Shown here: piece after piece, positions 24,338 to 32,982 of the stretch
Position numbering within the stretch: the stretch's first letter is position 1
Layout: each line of letters opens with the position of its first letter
Source: Vreelandella salicampi
Lineage (GTDB): Bacteria > Pseudomonadota > Gammaproteobacteria > Pseudomonadales > Halomonadaceae
Assembly (NCBI RefSeq): GCF_013415105.1
Contig: NZ_JACCDF010000021.1
Span: 1 to 40,104 of the forward strand
Reading direction: 5' to 3'
DNA: 40,104 nt
The notes under the pieces: generated by a model
Told to the model about the DNA's origin: nothing
Database searches by the model: none
Seen by the model: only the letters and a program-made list of their open reading frames with translations
Position numbers and translations under genes: made by a program

Positions 24338-25495
24338 ATGCAATCAGTGGATTCCTCCCAGCGTTTTTGGCTCACGCGCCCGTTTCGGGAGCGGGCCACG
24401 CAGCTGTTTCTTGGCGTGCTGTTTGCTGCACTTTTGCTGGTCACCGTGCTGCACCTGGCGGTGCCGCAAGGGCATCCGCTGCACGTCACCGCCTACACCG
24501 TGAACCTGTTCGGCAAGTATTTAAGCTACGCGCTGCTCGCCGTTTCGGTGGATTTGGTCTGGGGCTACCTGGGGATTTTGAGCCTAGGCCACGGTGCCTT
24601 TTTCGCCATTGGCGGCTACGCCATGGGCATGTACCTGATGCGCCAAATTGGTGATCGCGGTACCTATGGCGACCCCGTGCTGCCGGATTTTATGGTGTTT
24701 CTCAACTGGGACAGCCTGCCGTGGTACTGGCTCGGCTTTGATATGGCGTGGTTTGCCTTTGTCATGGTGCTGGTGGCACCGGGGCTTTTGGCGCTGGTGT
24801 TCGGCTTTCTGGCGTTTCGTTCGCGGGTGACCGGGGTGTACCTGTCGATCATTACCCAGGCGTTGACGTTTGCGCTGATGCTGGCGTTTTTCCGCAACGA
24901 AATGGGCTTTGGCGGCAACAACGGCTTGACCGATTTTCGCGAGTTGTTGGGCTTTGATTTGCGCACCGATGCCACGCGGCTGGGGCTTTTCCTCGCCACC
25001 GGCGTGGCGCTGGCGCTGGGGTATATTCTGTGCCGGGCGATTGTCACCAGCAAGCTTGGCCGGGTAAGTGTGGCGACCCGCGATGCCGAGGCACGAACGC
25101 GCTTTCTTGGCTACCGCGTTGAGCGATTCCAGCTCTTTGTGTTCGTGGTATCCGCGATGCTCGCGGGGCTTGCCGGTGCGCTTTACGTGCCGCAGGTGGG
25201 CATTATCAACCCTAGCGAGTTCTCGCCGATTTTCTCCATCGAAATCGTGCTGTGGGTGGCGCTCGGCGGGCGGGCCACGCTCTACGGCGCGGTGATCGGC
25301 GCATTGTTAGTGAACTACGCCAAAACCGTGTTCACCGGCATCATGCCCGATGCCTGGCTATTCGCGCTTGGTGCGCTATTTGTGTTCGTCACCGTTTTTC
25401 TGCCCAAGGGCGTGGCAGGGCTTTTGGCCCATCGAAAGCGTAAAACCCAGGAGCAAAAAAACCAGGCGCGCAAACCCCAGGAGGCGACGACATGA
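24338..25495 (+). CDS. urtC: Urea ABC transporter permease UrtC
   Basis: A 385-aa LivM-type permease, the second membrane subunit of the urea importer. Motifs are DLVWGYLGILSLGHGAFFAIGGYAMGMYL (split near residues 72-100), the GGNNGLTDF loop near 190 and the EAA-like ATRDAEARTRFLGYR near 248. The N-terminus has a short cytoplasmic leader before TM1. GGAGGG precedes the ATG, 3 nt after the urtB stop. The C-terminus is a basic Gln/Lys-rich tail. The stop overlaps urtD (ATGA). Confidence 0.95.
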   Translation: MQSVDSSQRFWLTRPFRERATQLFLGVLFAALLLVTVLHLAVPQGHPLHVTAYTVNLFGKYLSYALLAVSVDLVWGYLGILSLGHGAFFAIGGYAMGMYLMRQIGDRGTYGDPVLPDFMVFLNWDSLPWYWLGFDMAWFAFVMVLVAPGLLALVFGFLAFRSRVTGVYLSIITQALTFALMLAFFRNEMGFGGNNGLTDFRELLGFDLRTDATRLGLFLATGVALALGYILCRAIVTSKLGRVSVATRDAEARTRFLGYRVERFQLFVFVVSAMLAGLAGALYVPQVGIINPSEFSPIFSIEIVLWVALGGRATLYGAVIGALLVNYAKTVFTGIMPDAWLFALGALFVFVTVFLPKGVAGLLAHRKRKTQEQKNQARKPQEATT

Positions 25496-26328
25496 GCTTG
25501 ATCGATTCGCTCAAAGACCGTGATCGGGTGTTCGACTTTATGGCGCCGCAGGCCTCACCGGTGGATGTGCGCCACGGCCCGATTCTGTATATGGAAGATG
25601 TCACGGTCAGCTTTGACGGCTTCAAAGCGATCAACAACTTAAACCTCACCATCGACGACGGCGAGCTGCGCTGCATCATCGGCCCCAACGGTGCGGGCAA
25701 AACTACCATGATGGATATCATCACCGGTAAAACGCAGCCGACGCAGGGTAGCGTCTGGTTCGGTAGCCGGCATAACCTGCTTACGATGAACGAGCCGGAG
25801 ATTGCCAGCCTCGGCATCGGGCGTAAGTTCCAAAAGCCCACGGTGTTTGAAGCCCTCTCGGTGTTTCACAACCTGGAGCTGGCGATGGCCGCCGATAAAC
25901 GCATTTTGCCCACGCTTACCGCCCGCATGACCGGCGAGATTCGCGACCGCATCGAGGAAGTACTGGAAACCATTGGCTTGACAGCGCTTCGCCACCAGCC
26001 TGCGGGCATTCTCTCCCACGGCCAGAAGCAGTGGCTGGAGATCGGCATGCTGCTGATGCAGCGCCCGCGCCTGTTGCTGGTGGATGAGCCCGTCGCCGGG
26101 ATGACTGAGCAGGAAATGGAGCGTACCGCTGAGCTGTTAACCGGGCTTGCGGGCCAGCAGTCGGTCGTGGTGGTCGAGCACGACATGGGCTTTGTGCGCT
26201 CGATTGCGCGCCAAGTCACGGTGCTCCACCAAGGCAGCGTGCTGGCGGAAGGCACCATGGATGAGGTCTCAAGCGACCCCAGTGTCGTCGAGGTCTACCT
26301 GGGTGCTGACGACGGGGAGGCCGCCTGA
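25492..26328 (+). CDS. urtD: Urea ABC transporter ATP-binding protein UrtD
   Basis: A 278-aa LivG-type ATPase. Walker A is GPNGAGKTTMMD (about 62-73), the signature position reads LSHGQKQWLEIGMLL (about 178-192), the usual degenerate SHGQ form of UrtD, and Walker B is LLLVDEPVAGM. The 30-residue N-terminal leader before the domain is normal for UrtD. AGGAGG precedes the ATG. It works as a heterodimer with UrtE, whose gene overlaps its stop codon by one base. Confidence 0.96.
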   Translation: MSLIDSLKDRDRVFDFMAPQASPVDVRHGPILYMEDVTVSFDGFKAINNLNLTIDDGELRCIIGPNGAGKTTMMDIITGKTQPTQGSVWFGSRHNLLTMNEPEIASLGIGRKFQKPTVFEALSVFHNLELAMAADKRILPTLTARMTGEIRDRIEEVLETIGLTALRHQPAGILSHGQKQWLEIGMLLMQRPRLLLVDEPVAGMTEQEMERTAELLTGLAGQQSVVVVEHDMGFVRSIARQVTVLHQGSVLAEGTMDEVSSDPSVVEVYLGADDGEAA

Positions 26329-27026
26329 TGCTTGTGATCGAAAAACTCAATCAGTTTTATGGCGAAAGCCACACCCTGTGGGATCTCGAACTCGACGTGC
26401 CCACGGGGCAGTGCACCTGCGTGATGGGGCGCAATGGGGTAGGCAAAACCACGCTGATGAAGGCGGTGATGGGGGAAGTGGCGGTCGCCTCTGGCAGCAT
26501 CCGCTATGCGGAGGATGTCGAGCTGACGAAGAAACCCATCGAAGCCCGCTCGCGGCTGGGTATCGGCTACGTGCCCCAGGGGCGACAGATTTTCCCGCTG
26601 CTTACGGTGGAAGAAAATCTGCGCACGGGGCTTGCCGCCCGCAGCGACGGAGTGAAAAAAATTCCCGAGCGTATCTATGAGCTCTTCCCGGTGCTTGAAG
26701 AGATGAAACACCGTCGCGGGGGCGATCTCTCCGGCGGGCAGCAACAACAATTGGCCATTGGCCGGGCGCTGGTGATCGAACCCAAGCTTTTGATTCTCGA
26801 CGAACCGGGGGAGGGCATTCAGCCCAACATTGTCGCCCAGATCGGCCAGGTGATCCGTCGGCTAATCAAAGAAGACGGCCTCACCGTGCTACTGGTCGAG
26901 CAAAAGCTACCGTTCGCGCGCAAATACGCCGACCAATTCGTGATCATGGATCGTGGCAGCCCCGTCGCCAAAGACGCCATCAGCGAGCTTTCAGACGAGC
27001 TGATCAAGCAGCATTTGACGGTGTAG
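26328..27026 (+). CDS. urtE: Urea ABC transporter ATP-binding protein UrtE
   Basis: A 232-aa LivF-type ATPase, the second nucleotide-binding subunit. The N-terminus LNQFYGESHTLWDL is diagnostic of UrtE. Walker A is GRNGVGKTTLMK (about 36-47), the signature LSGGQQQQLAIGRAL (about 134-148) and Walker B LLILDEPGEGIQPNI. It closes the urtABCDE operon, coupled to urtD and followed by a terminator. Confidence 0.96.
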   Translation: MLVIEKLNQFYGESHTLWDLELDVPTGQCTCVMGRNGVGKTTLMKAVMGEVAVASGSIRYAEDVELTKKPIEARSRLGIGYVPQGRQIFPLLTVEENLRTGLAARSDGVKKIPERIYELFPVLEEMKHRRGGDLSGGQQQQLAIGRALVIEPKLLILDEPGEGIQPNIVAQIGQVIRRLIKEDGLTVLLVEQKLPFARKYADQFVIMDRGSPVAKDAISELSDELIKQHLTV

Positions 27027-27054
27027 GGGCTCCCCAAAACCGTGCACTCACTCT

Positions 27055-27092
27055 CACTCGGCGCGCCATTTCGGTGCGTCGAGTGTTTTTTT
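27055..27092 (+). terminator. Rho-independent terminator of urtABCDE
   Basis: A 13-bp stem (CACTCGGCGCGCC / GGTGCGTCGAGTG, with G-T pairs) with a 5-nt loop, followed by seven T. It separates the urt and ure operons. Confidence 0.92.
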
Positions 27093-27154
27093 ATGACTTT
27101 GTTTTTATAAATAAGGTGCTGAAAATAAAGATGAAAAATTAAAATTCACCATTT

Positions 27155-27170
27155 TGGTACATAGGTTGCT
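27155..27170 (+). promoter_or_regulatory. Sigma-54 promoter of the urease operon
   Basis: TGGTACATAGGTTGCT has the GG-N10-GC spacing and a perfect TTGCT -12 box; the -24 box differs from consensus by one base. It lies 37 nt before ureD. A GGTGC half-site is at 27115-27119, but no full NtrC palindrome is seen. Confidence 0.65.
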
Positions 27171-27206
27171 GGTTAAGGGTAGCTAACGACGTTAAGTGAG
27201 CCCTTT

Positions 27207-28091
27207 ATGACCGCATGCGCAACCGCACTTCATTCCCCACGCTTTGGCCATCGCTTTGATCGCGAGCGCCACTGGGCGGCGGCGCTCAATCTCACCTTTG
27301 CCTATCGTAGCGGCGCGACGCGTTTGGTTCACGCCAGGCATCAGGGGCCGCTGCGCGTGCAGCGGCCATTTTATCCGGAGGGTCGTGATCGGGCATGCCA
27401 TGTGTATGTGTTGCACCCGCCCGGTGGGCTTGTCAGCGGCGATGCGCTCACCATCAGTGCCCATGTGGAAAACGGTGCCCACGCGCTGCTCACCACGCCT
27501 GCGGCCAACAAGCTGTATAAAGCCGATAGCCAGGGCGTCGCCTGGACCCAGCAGACCCGGTTAAGTGTGGAAGATGGCGCCACCCTTGAGTGGCTGCCCC
27601 AGGAAACCATCGCCTTTGATGGCTCCAGGGGCCAGCAGCGCACTCAGATTGATCTTCACGGCAGTGCACGCTGCTTGGGCTGGGAAGTGATGGCGCTAGG
27701 CCGCCCAGCCAGCGACCTGCCTTATGTTTCCGGGCGCATTGAACAACACTTTCGCCTCACCCTGGACGGCAAGCCGCTTTGGTTGGAGCGCCAGCCGTTG
27801 GATCCGACACATCCACGCTTTACCGGGCGCTGGGGCCAAGGTGGCGCGACGGTTCAGGCGACGCTCTGGGCAGTGGGGCTTGCCGACGCGCCTGCGGCTA
27901 TTGAGGCCCTGCGAGAAGTACTGCCGGATAACCCGCGTTGGGCGGTTACCGTGCGCCACGGCGTACTGCTGCTGCGCTATTTAGGCAACTCGCGTAACGA
28001 AGCCTGGGGGCTATGCGAACAGGCCTGGCAACTGCTGCGACCCCGCTTGATCGAGCGCGAAGCGCATACGCCGCGCATCTGGCTAACCTGA
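27207..28091 (+). CDS. ureD: Urease accessory protein UreD
   Basis: A 294-aa cytosolic chaperone that binds apo-urease and, with UreF and UreG, lets nickel reach the active site. Typical segments are HARHQGPLRVQRPFYPEG (about 44-61), VLHPPGGLVSGD (about 68-79) and TTPAANKLYK (about 93-102), then LEWLPQETIAFDGS. The length is normal. It heads ureDABC behind a sigma-54 promoter, the usual gammaproteobacterial order. Confidence 0.95.
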   Translation: MTACATALHSPRFGHRFDRERHWAAALNLTFAYRSGATRLVHARHQGPLRVQRPFYPEGRDRACHVYVLHPPGGLVSGDALTISAHVENGAHALLTTPAANKLYKADSQGVAWTQQTRLSVEDGATLEWLPQETIAFDGSRGQQRTQIDLHGSARCLGWEVMALGRPASDLPYVSGRIEQHFRLTLDGKPLWLERQPLDPTHPRFTGRWGQGGATVQATLWAVGLADAPAAIEALREVLPDNPRWAVTVRHGVLLLRYLGNSRNEAWGLCEQAWQLLRPRLIEREAHTPRIWLT

Positions 28092-28118
28092 TTAGGTATT
28101 ACTCTGGAGAAACGCCCC

Positions 28119-28421
28119 ATGGAATTAACCCCAAGAGACAAAGACAAGCTATTGCTGTTTTCCGCCGCCCAACTGGCCGAGCGCCGTAAAGCGCGCGGTT
28201 TAAAGCTCAACTACCCCGAAGCCGTGGCGCTGATCAGCTTTGAGATTATGGAAGGCGCCCGCGATGGCCGCAGCGTGGCCGATTTGATGAGCTTTGGCCG
28301 CGAAATCCTCAGCCGCGACGATGTGATGGACGGCGTGGCGGAAATGGTCGACGAGGTGCAGGTGGAAGCCACTTTCCCCGACGGCACCAAGCTGGTCACC
28401 GTCCATACCCCTATCAACTAG
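28119..28421 (+). CDS. ureA: Urease subunit gamma UreA
   Basis: A 100-aa protein with the gamma-subunit start [35 protein letters not shown] (about 16-36), then [13 protein letters not shown] and [15 protein letters not shown]. It is full length and forms the (UreABC)3 urease with UreB and UreC. GGAGA precedes the ATG. Confidence 0.97.
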   Translation: MELTPRDKDKLLLFSAAQLAERRKARGLKLNYPEAVALISFEIMEGARDGRSVADLMSFGREILSRDDVMDGVAEMVDEVQVEATFPDGTKLVTVHTPIN

Positions 28422-28444
28422 TTATCAGCACTCAGGAGACCGCC

Positions 28445-28765
28445 ATGATTCCCGGTGAGTATCAGTTACAAGAGGGTGATATCGAGCTTTGCGTGGGGCG
28501 CGAGCGGATTAGTGTCGAGGTGGCCAATACCGGCGACCGACCCATTCAGATCGGTTCCCACTACCACTTTGCCGAAGCCAACCCGGCGCTGGTGTTTGAT
28601 CGCGACAAGACGCGCGGCTACCGGCTGGACGTGGCCGCAGGCACGGCGATTCGCTTTGAGCCCGGCCAAACCCGCGAAGTCACGCTGATTCCTTACGTCG
28701 GCAAGCGCGAAATTTACGGCTTCCGTGGCGATGTCATGGGCGCGCTGGAAGGAGACGCAAAATGA
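28445..28765 (+). CDS. ureB: Urease subunit beta UreB
   Basis: A 106-aa protein with the beta-subunit pattern [27 protein letters not shown] (about 26-44) and [21 protein letters not shown] (about 66-86), then [10 protein letters not shown]. It is full length. AGGAG precedes the ATG, and the stop overlaps ureC by four bases. Confidence 0.97.
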   Translation: MIPGEYQLQEGDIELCVGRERISVEVANTGDRPIQIGSHYHFAEANPALVFDRDKTRGYRLDVAAGTAIRFEPGQTREVTLIPYVGKREIYGFRGDVMGALEGDAK

Positions 28766-30465
28766 AAATCTCACGGCAAGCCTACGCCGATATGTACGGC
28801 CCCACGGTTGGCGACCGAGTGCGCCTGGGCGATACCGAGCTGTGGATCGAAGTCGAAAAAGACGCCACCCACTATGGCGATGAAGTGAAATTCGGTGGCG
28901 GCAAGGTGATCCGCGATGGCATGGGCCAAAGCCAACGGGTGGATAACAGCGTGATGGACACGGTGATTACCAACGCGTTAATCCTCGACTGGTGGGGCAT
29001 CGTCAAAGCCGATGTCGGTATTCAGAACGGCCGCATTGCGGCGATCGGCAAAGCGGGCAACCCGGATACCCAGCCTGACGTCGAGATCGTGATTGGCCCC
29101 GGCACCGAAATCATAGCCGGCGAGGGCAAGATTCTTACTGCCGGCGCGCTGGATGCCCATATCCATTTCGTCTGCCCGCAGCTGGTCGAAGAAGCACTGA
29201 TGAGCGGCATTACCACCATGCTGGGCGGCGGTACCGGCCCGGCGACCGGCACCAACGCCACCACCTGCACGCCCGGCGAATGGCACATCGGCAAGATGCT
29301 TCAGGCGGTGGACGACATGCCGATGAACATCGGTTTTCTCGGCAAGGGCAACGCCAGCCTGCCCGAGGCGCTGGAAGCGCAACTGGAAGCCGGGGCCATG
29401 GGCCTCAAGCTGCACGAAGATTGGGGGACGACACCGGCGTCGATCAACAACTGCCTCAACGTGGCGGACGCCTACGATGTGCAGGTGGCGATCCACACCG
29501 ATACGCTGAACGAATCGGGCTTTGTGGAGGATACCCTGTCCGCATTCAACGAGCGCTGCATTCACACCTATCACACCGAAGGCGCGGGTGGCGGCCATGC
29601 GCCGGACATCCTCACCGCCTGCTCGAAAGCCTATGTGCTGCCGTCATCCACCAACCCGACGCGGCCCTACACGGTCAACACCATCGACGAGCACCTGGAT
29701 ATGCTGATGGTGTGTCACCACCTCGACCCCAATATTCCCGAGGACGTGGCATTTGCCGACTCGCGCATTCGCCGGGAAACCATCGCCGCCGAGGATATCC
29801 TCCACGATCTGGGCGTGATCTCGATGATCGCCTCCGACTCCCAGGCCATGGGGCGGGTCGGCGAAGTGGTCTGCCGGACCTGGCAAACGGCGCATAAAAT
29901 GAAGGTGCAACGCGGCCTGCTGCCCGAAGATGAAGCCCTAGGCGCCGATAACTTCCGCGCCAAGCGCTATATCGCCAAGTACACCATTAACCCGGCGATC
30001 ACCCACGGCATTGCCCACGAAGTGGGCTCGGTAGAAGTCGGCAAACTGGCCGACCTAGTGCTCTGGAAACCGGCCTTCTTCGGTACCAAACCGGCGATGA
30101 TGATCAAGGGCGGCATGATCGCCGCCGCCCCCATGGGCGACCCCAACGCGTCCATCCCCACGCCACAGCCGGTGCATTACCGTTATATGTTCGGCGCCTT
30201 GGGCCGGGCGGCCAGCCAGACCCGGCTGAGCTTTGTCAGCCAGGCCGCGCTGGATGCCGACGTGAAGCAGAAATTCGGGCTCAACAGTACGCTGTCGGCC
30301 TGCAAGAACGTACGCGGCGTGCGCAAGCAGGACATGAAACTCAACGAAGCATGCCCTGATTTGACGGTGGACCCGCAAACCTACGAAGTACGCTGCGATG
30401 GCGAAATTTTAACCTGTGAGCCCGCCACCGAATTGCCACTGGCCCAGCGCTACCATTTATTTTAG
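28762..30465 (+). CDS. ureC: Urease subunit alpha UreC
   Basis: The 567-aa catalytic subunit, hydrolysing urea to ammonia and carbamate. All nickel ligands and catalytic residues are present: His133, His135, carbamylated Lys216, His245, His271 and Asp359, plus the flap Cys318 and His319. Each lies one position before its Klebsiella counterpart. The length is normal. GGAG is upstream and the start overlaps ureB. It consumes urea from UrtABCDE import and from ureidoglycolate cleavage. Confidence 0.98.
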   Translation: MKISRQAYADMYGPTVGDRVRLGDTELWIEVEKDATHYGDEVKFGGGKVIRDGMGQSQRVDNSVMDTVITNALILDWWGIVKADVGIQNGRIAAIGKAGNPDTQPDVEIVIGPGTEIIAGEGKILTAGALDAHIHFVCPQLVEEALMSGITTMLGGGTGPATGTNATTCTPGEWHIGKMLQAVDDMPMNIGFLGKGNASLPEALEAQLEAGAMGLKLHEDWGTTPASINNCLNVADAYDVQVAIHTDTLNESGFVEDTLSAFNERCIHTYHTEGAGGGHAPDILTACSKAYVLPSSTNPTRPYTVNTIDEHLDMLMVCHHLDPNIPEDVAFADSRIRRETIAAEDILHDLGVISMIASDSQAMGRVGEVVCRTWQTAHKMKVQRGLLPEDEALGADNFRAKRYIAKYTINPAITHGIAHEVGSVEVGKLADLVLWKPAFFGTKPAMMIKGGMIAAAPMGDPNASIPTPQPVHYRYMFGALGRAASQTRLSFVSQAALDADVKQKFGLNSTLSACKNVRGVRKQDMKLNEACPDLTVDPQTYEVRCDGEILTCEPATELPLAQRYHLF

Positions 30466-30489
30466 AACGACAGTTTGCACTTTTTAGCT

Positions 30490-30521
30490 GTTGTAGGAGC
30501 CCAATTCATTGGGCGATGAAG
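30490..30521 (+). repeat. REP-like palindromic element between ureC and ureE
   Basis: TTGTAGGAGCCCAATTCATT leads into GGGCGATGA: a TGTAGGAGC head and a palindrome GCCCAAT/ATTGGGC followed by GATGA. This is the layout of Pseudomonas-type REP sequences. It contains a spurious AGGAG/ATG pair that can mislead gene callers about the ureE start. Confidence 0.6.
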
Positions 30522-30530
30522 GGGTTGACC

Positions 30531-31052
30531 ATGCTGAAACTGACACAACGACTCGGCCCGGTGCAGGCGAGCGCCGCCAGCGATACGCTGACGCTGCCCT
30601 TTGAGCTGCGCATTCGCGGGCGTCTGAAAGCGCAAAGCGATAGCGGCCGCGAACTGGGGCTGTTTCTGGATCGTGGCCCGGTGCTGCGCAGCGGCGAAGG
30701 CCTGAAAGCCGAAAGCGGTGAAGTGATTCGCGTCTGCGCCGCCGTGGAACCGGTGGTCACCGCGCGAGTCAGTGCTGGCTTACCGCTGGCGCGGCTCGCC
30801 TACCACCTGGGTAATCGCCACGTGCAGCTGGCGCTGGGTGAAGATGACAAGGGCAGCTGGGTGCGCTTCCCGCCGGACCACGTGCTGGAAGAACTCGCCG
30901 AGTTGTTAGGTGCAGAATTAGAGCACCACAACGCCACCTTCGACCCGGAACCGGGCGCTTATAACCAAGTGGGGGTCGGGCATAGCCACTCCCACGGGCA
31001 TGAACATTCACACGACCACGATCACTCGCATGAGCACCACCATGCCCACTGA
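30531..31052 (+). CDS. ureE: Urease accessory protein UreE (nickel metallochaperone)
   Basis: A 173-aa protein that delivers Ni2+ to the UreDFG-urease complex. The central domain includes GRELGLFLDRGPVLRSGE (about 44-61) and HLGNRHVQLAL (about 85-95). The C-terminal 25 residues are a His-rich tail with more than a dozen His, the nickel-binding extension. I choose the ATG at 30531, preceded by GGGG; an ATG at 30516 lies within a REP-like palindrome and lacks a properly placed ribosome site. The tail-coding region overlaps the ureF start. Confidence 0.95.
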   Translation: MLKLTQRLGPVQASAASDTLTLPFELRIRGRLKAQSDSGRELGLFLDRGPVLRSGEGLKAESGEVIRVCAAVEPVVTARVSAGLPLARLAYHLGNRHVQLALGEDDKGSWVRFPPDHVLEELAELLGAELEHHNATFDPEPGAYNQVGVGHSHSHGHEHSHDHDHSHEHHHAH

Positions 31053-31785
31053 ACTCGCTGCGCTAGAAAGCCAAAGTGACGAGCTAGCGCTGCTAGGGCT
31101 GATGCAGCTGGTGAGCCCAGCGTTGCCCATCGGCGCTTTTGCCTTTTCCCAAGGGCTGGAAAGCGCCTTTGAGCTGGATTGGGTGCGCGATGAGGCCAGC
31201 CTCGCCGAGTGGCTAAGCGGCGTACTGGTAGATGGTCTGACGCGCTGCGAGCTACCGGTGCTGGCGCGCCTGTACGATGCGTTTGGCCAGGCCGACAGCG
31301 AAACGGGTCGTGACTCAATCGCCGCGTGGGATGAATGGTTAGCCGCCACTCGGGAAACCGCTGAGCTGGCCGCCGAAGATAGCCGCTTGGGTGCCTCGCT
31401 TAAGCGCCTGCTGGGCAGCCTGGACTTATTACCTAGCGAGGAGCTGCATCCAAGTGAGGACTCACTACCGCCCTTGTTGCCGGCTAATGCGGGTTATGTA
31501 ACGCTGTTTGCCTACACGGCCCACGCCCGCGGCGTGTCTGTTCGCCAAACGCTGCTGGGCTTTGCCTGGGCATGGCTGGAGAACCAACTGGCGGTGGCCT
31601 GCAAAGCTTTACCGTTGGGTCACACCGCCGCCCAGCGCGTGATCGAGCAATTACGCCCCGCGCTAGTCACCGCTGTTGATCAGGCACTAACGCTGGATGA
31701 TGACGAGCTAGGCCCGGTACTGCCTGGCCTGGCCCTGGCCAGTGCGCTACACGAAACCCAGTATTCACGCTTATTTAGAAGTTAA
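31030..31785 (+). CDS. ureF: Urease accessory protein UreF
   Basis: A 251-aa all-helical activator forming the UreDFG complex. Family motifs are LLGLMQLVSPALPIGAFAFSQGLESA (split near residues 21-46) and YTAHARGV near 158, and the C-terminal region holds ALASALHETQYSRLFRS. The frame extends up to 31000, but the first plausible ATG is 31030, with a second at 31042. Both lie inside the end of ureE, so translation is probably coupled. No strong Shine-Dalgarno is visible. Confidence 0.93.
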   Translation: MSTTMPTELAALESQSDELALLGLMQLVSPALPIGAFAFSQGLESAFELDWVRDEASLAEWLSGVLVDGLTRCELPVLARLYDAFGQADSETGRDSIAAWDEWLAATRETAELAAEDSRLGASLKRLLGSLDLLPSEELHPSEDSLPPLLPANAGYVTLFAYTAHARGVSVRQTLLGFAWAWLENQLAVACKALPLGHTAAQRVIEQLRPALVTAVDQALTLDDDELGPVLPGLALASALHETQYSRLFRS

Positions 31786-31843
31786 CGGGTTTAGAAGACA
31801 AAGAGCTTAGAAGTTAATCAGTTTATCGATTGAGGAGAGATTT

Positions 31844-32479
<636 letters not shown>

Positions 32480-32521
32480 AGGGTACCGATACCCGAGCTC
32501 ATGAGAGACAAGGAGAACGTG

Positions 32522-32779
32522 ATGAAACAGATGAAACAAGCCCTTTCCCGCCCGCTATTAGTTCTTATCACGCTGGCGCTAAGCAGTGCGGTTAGCGCGC
32601 ATTCGGGCCATGCCCCGACAGAAGTGCACAGCCACATAGGCAGCCCAGCGATGTGGCTAATGCTGGGGGTTGGCGTGCTGAGTCTCACGGCTGCCGCGCT
32701 AATCGCCCGGCGTCTATGGCGCCGCCGTCAGGAAGAGGTGAAACACGCCCGCCAACAGGCCGATAAAAGCAACGCTTGA
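32522..32779 (+). CDS. Small His-rich exported membrane protein next to urease genes
   Basis: An 85-aa protein. The start is the ATG with AAGGAG 6 nt upstream; the frame begins seven codons earlier without support. It has a signal peptide (about 1-26, VSA cleavage) and a short periplasmic His cluster HSGHAPTEVHSH. One TM helix follows (about 40-62) and a basic cytoplasmic tail. I do not recognise a family. The HSGH motif after cleavage resembles the mature N-terminus of HupE/UreJ nickel permeases, but this protein has only one TM segment. Its place directly after ureG suggests a role in nickel handling; this is inference. Confidence 0.75.
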   Translation: MKQMKQALSRPLLVLITLALSSAVSAHSGHAPTEVHSHIGSPAMWLMLGVGVLSLTAAALIARRLWRRRQEEVKHARQQADKSNA

Positions 32780-32964
32780 TGAGTGAGCAGCACCCCATCA
32801 CCCGCACAAGTCGCTATTTTTCGGTGTCGTATTACGCCTTCGACGAAAACACGGGATGGGGTGCGCCATGCGCTACAAAGGCGCGGACATCAGTTTGCCA
32901 ACGCGCCGACCAAGCCCTCTACCAAGCCAAGCAAAACGGGCGTAACCGCGTGGTGATGCAATGA
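32776..32964 (+). pseudogene. Remnant of a GGDEF (diguanylate cyclase) C-terminus
   Basis: The last 20 residues, RADQALYQAKQNGRNRVVMQ, are the classic end of a GGDEF domain. The preceding residues do not fit the domain and no GGDEF motif is present. The frame overlaps the previous gene. It is best read as a decayed fragment left by deletion. Confidence 0.7.
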
Positions 32965-32982
32965 CTATGGTTGATGCAGTGA

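Noticed and set aside
28978..29598. A 206-codon open frame antisense to ureC
   Set aside because: High-GC shadow of a fully conserved ureC; no ribosome site and no recognisable protein.
30516..30530. Upstream ATG as the ureE start
   Set aside because: It lies within a REP-like palindrome; the AGGAG before it is too far away, and the ATG at 30531 has a proper site and matches the family N-terminus.
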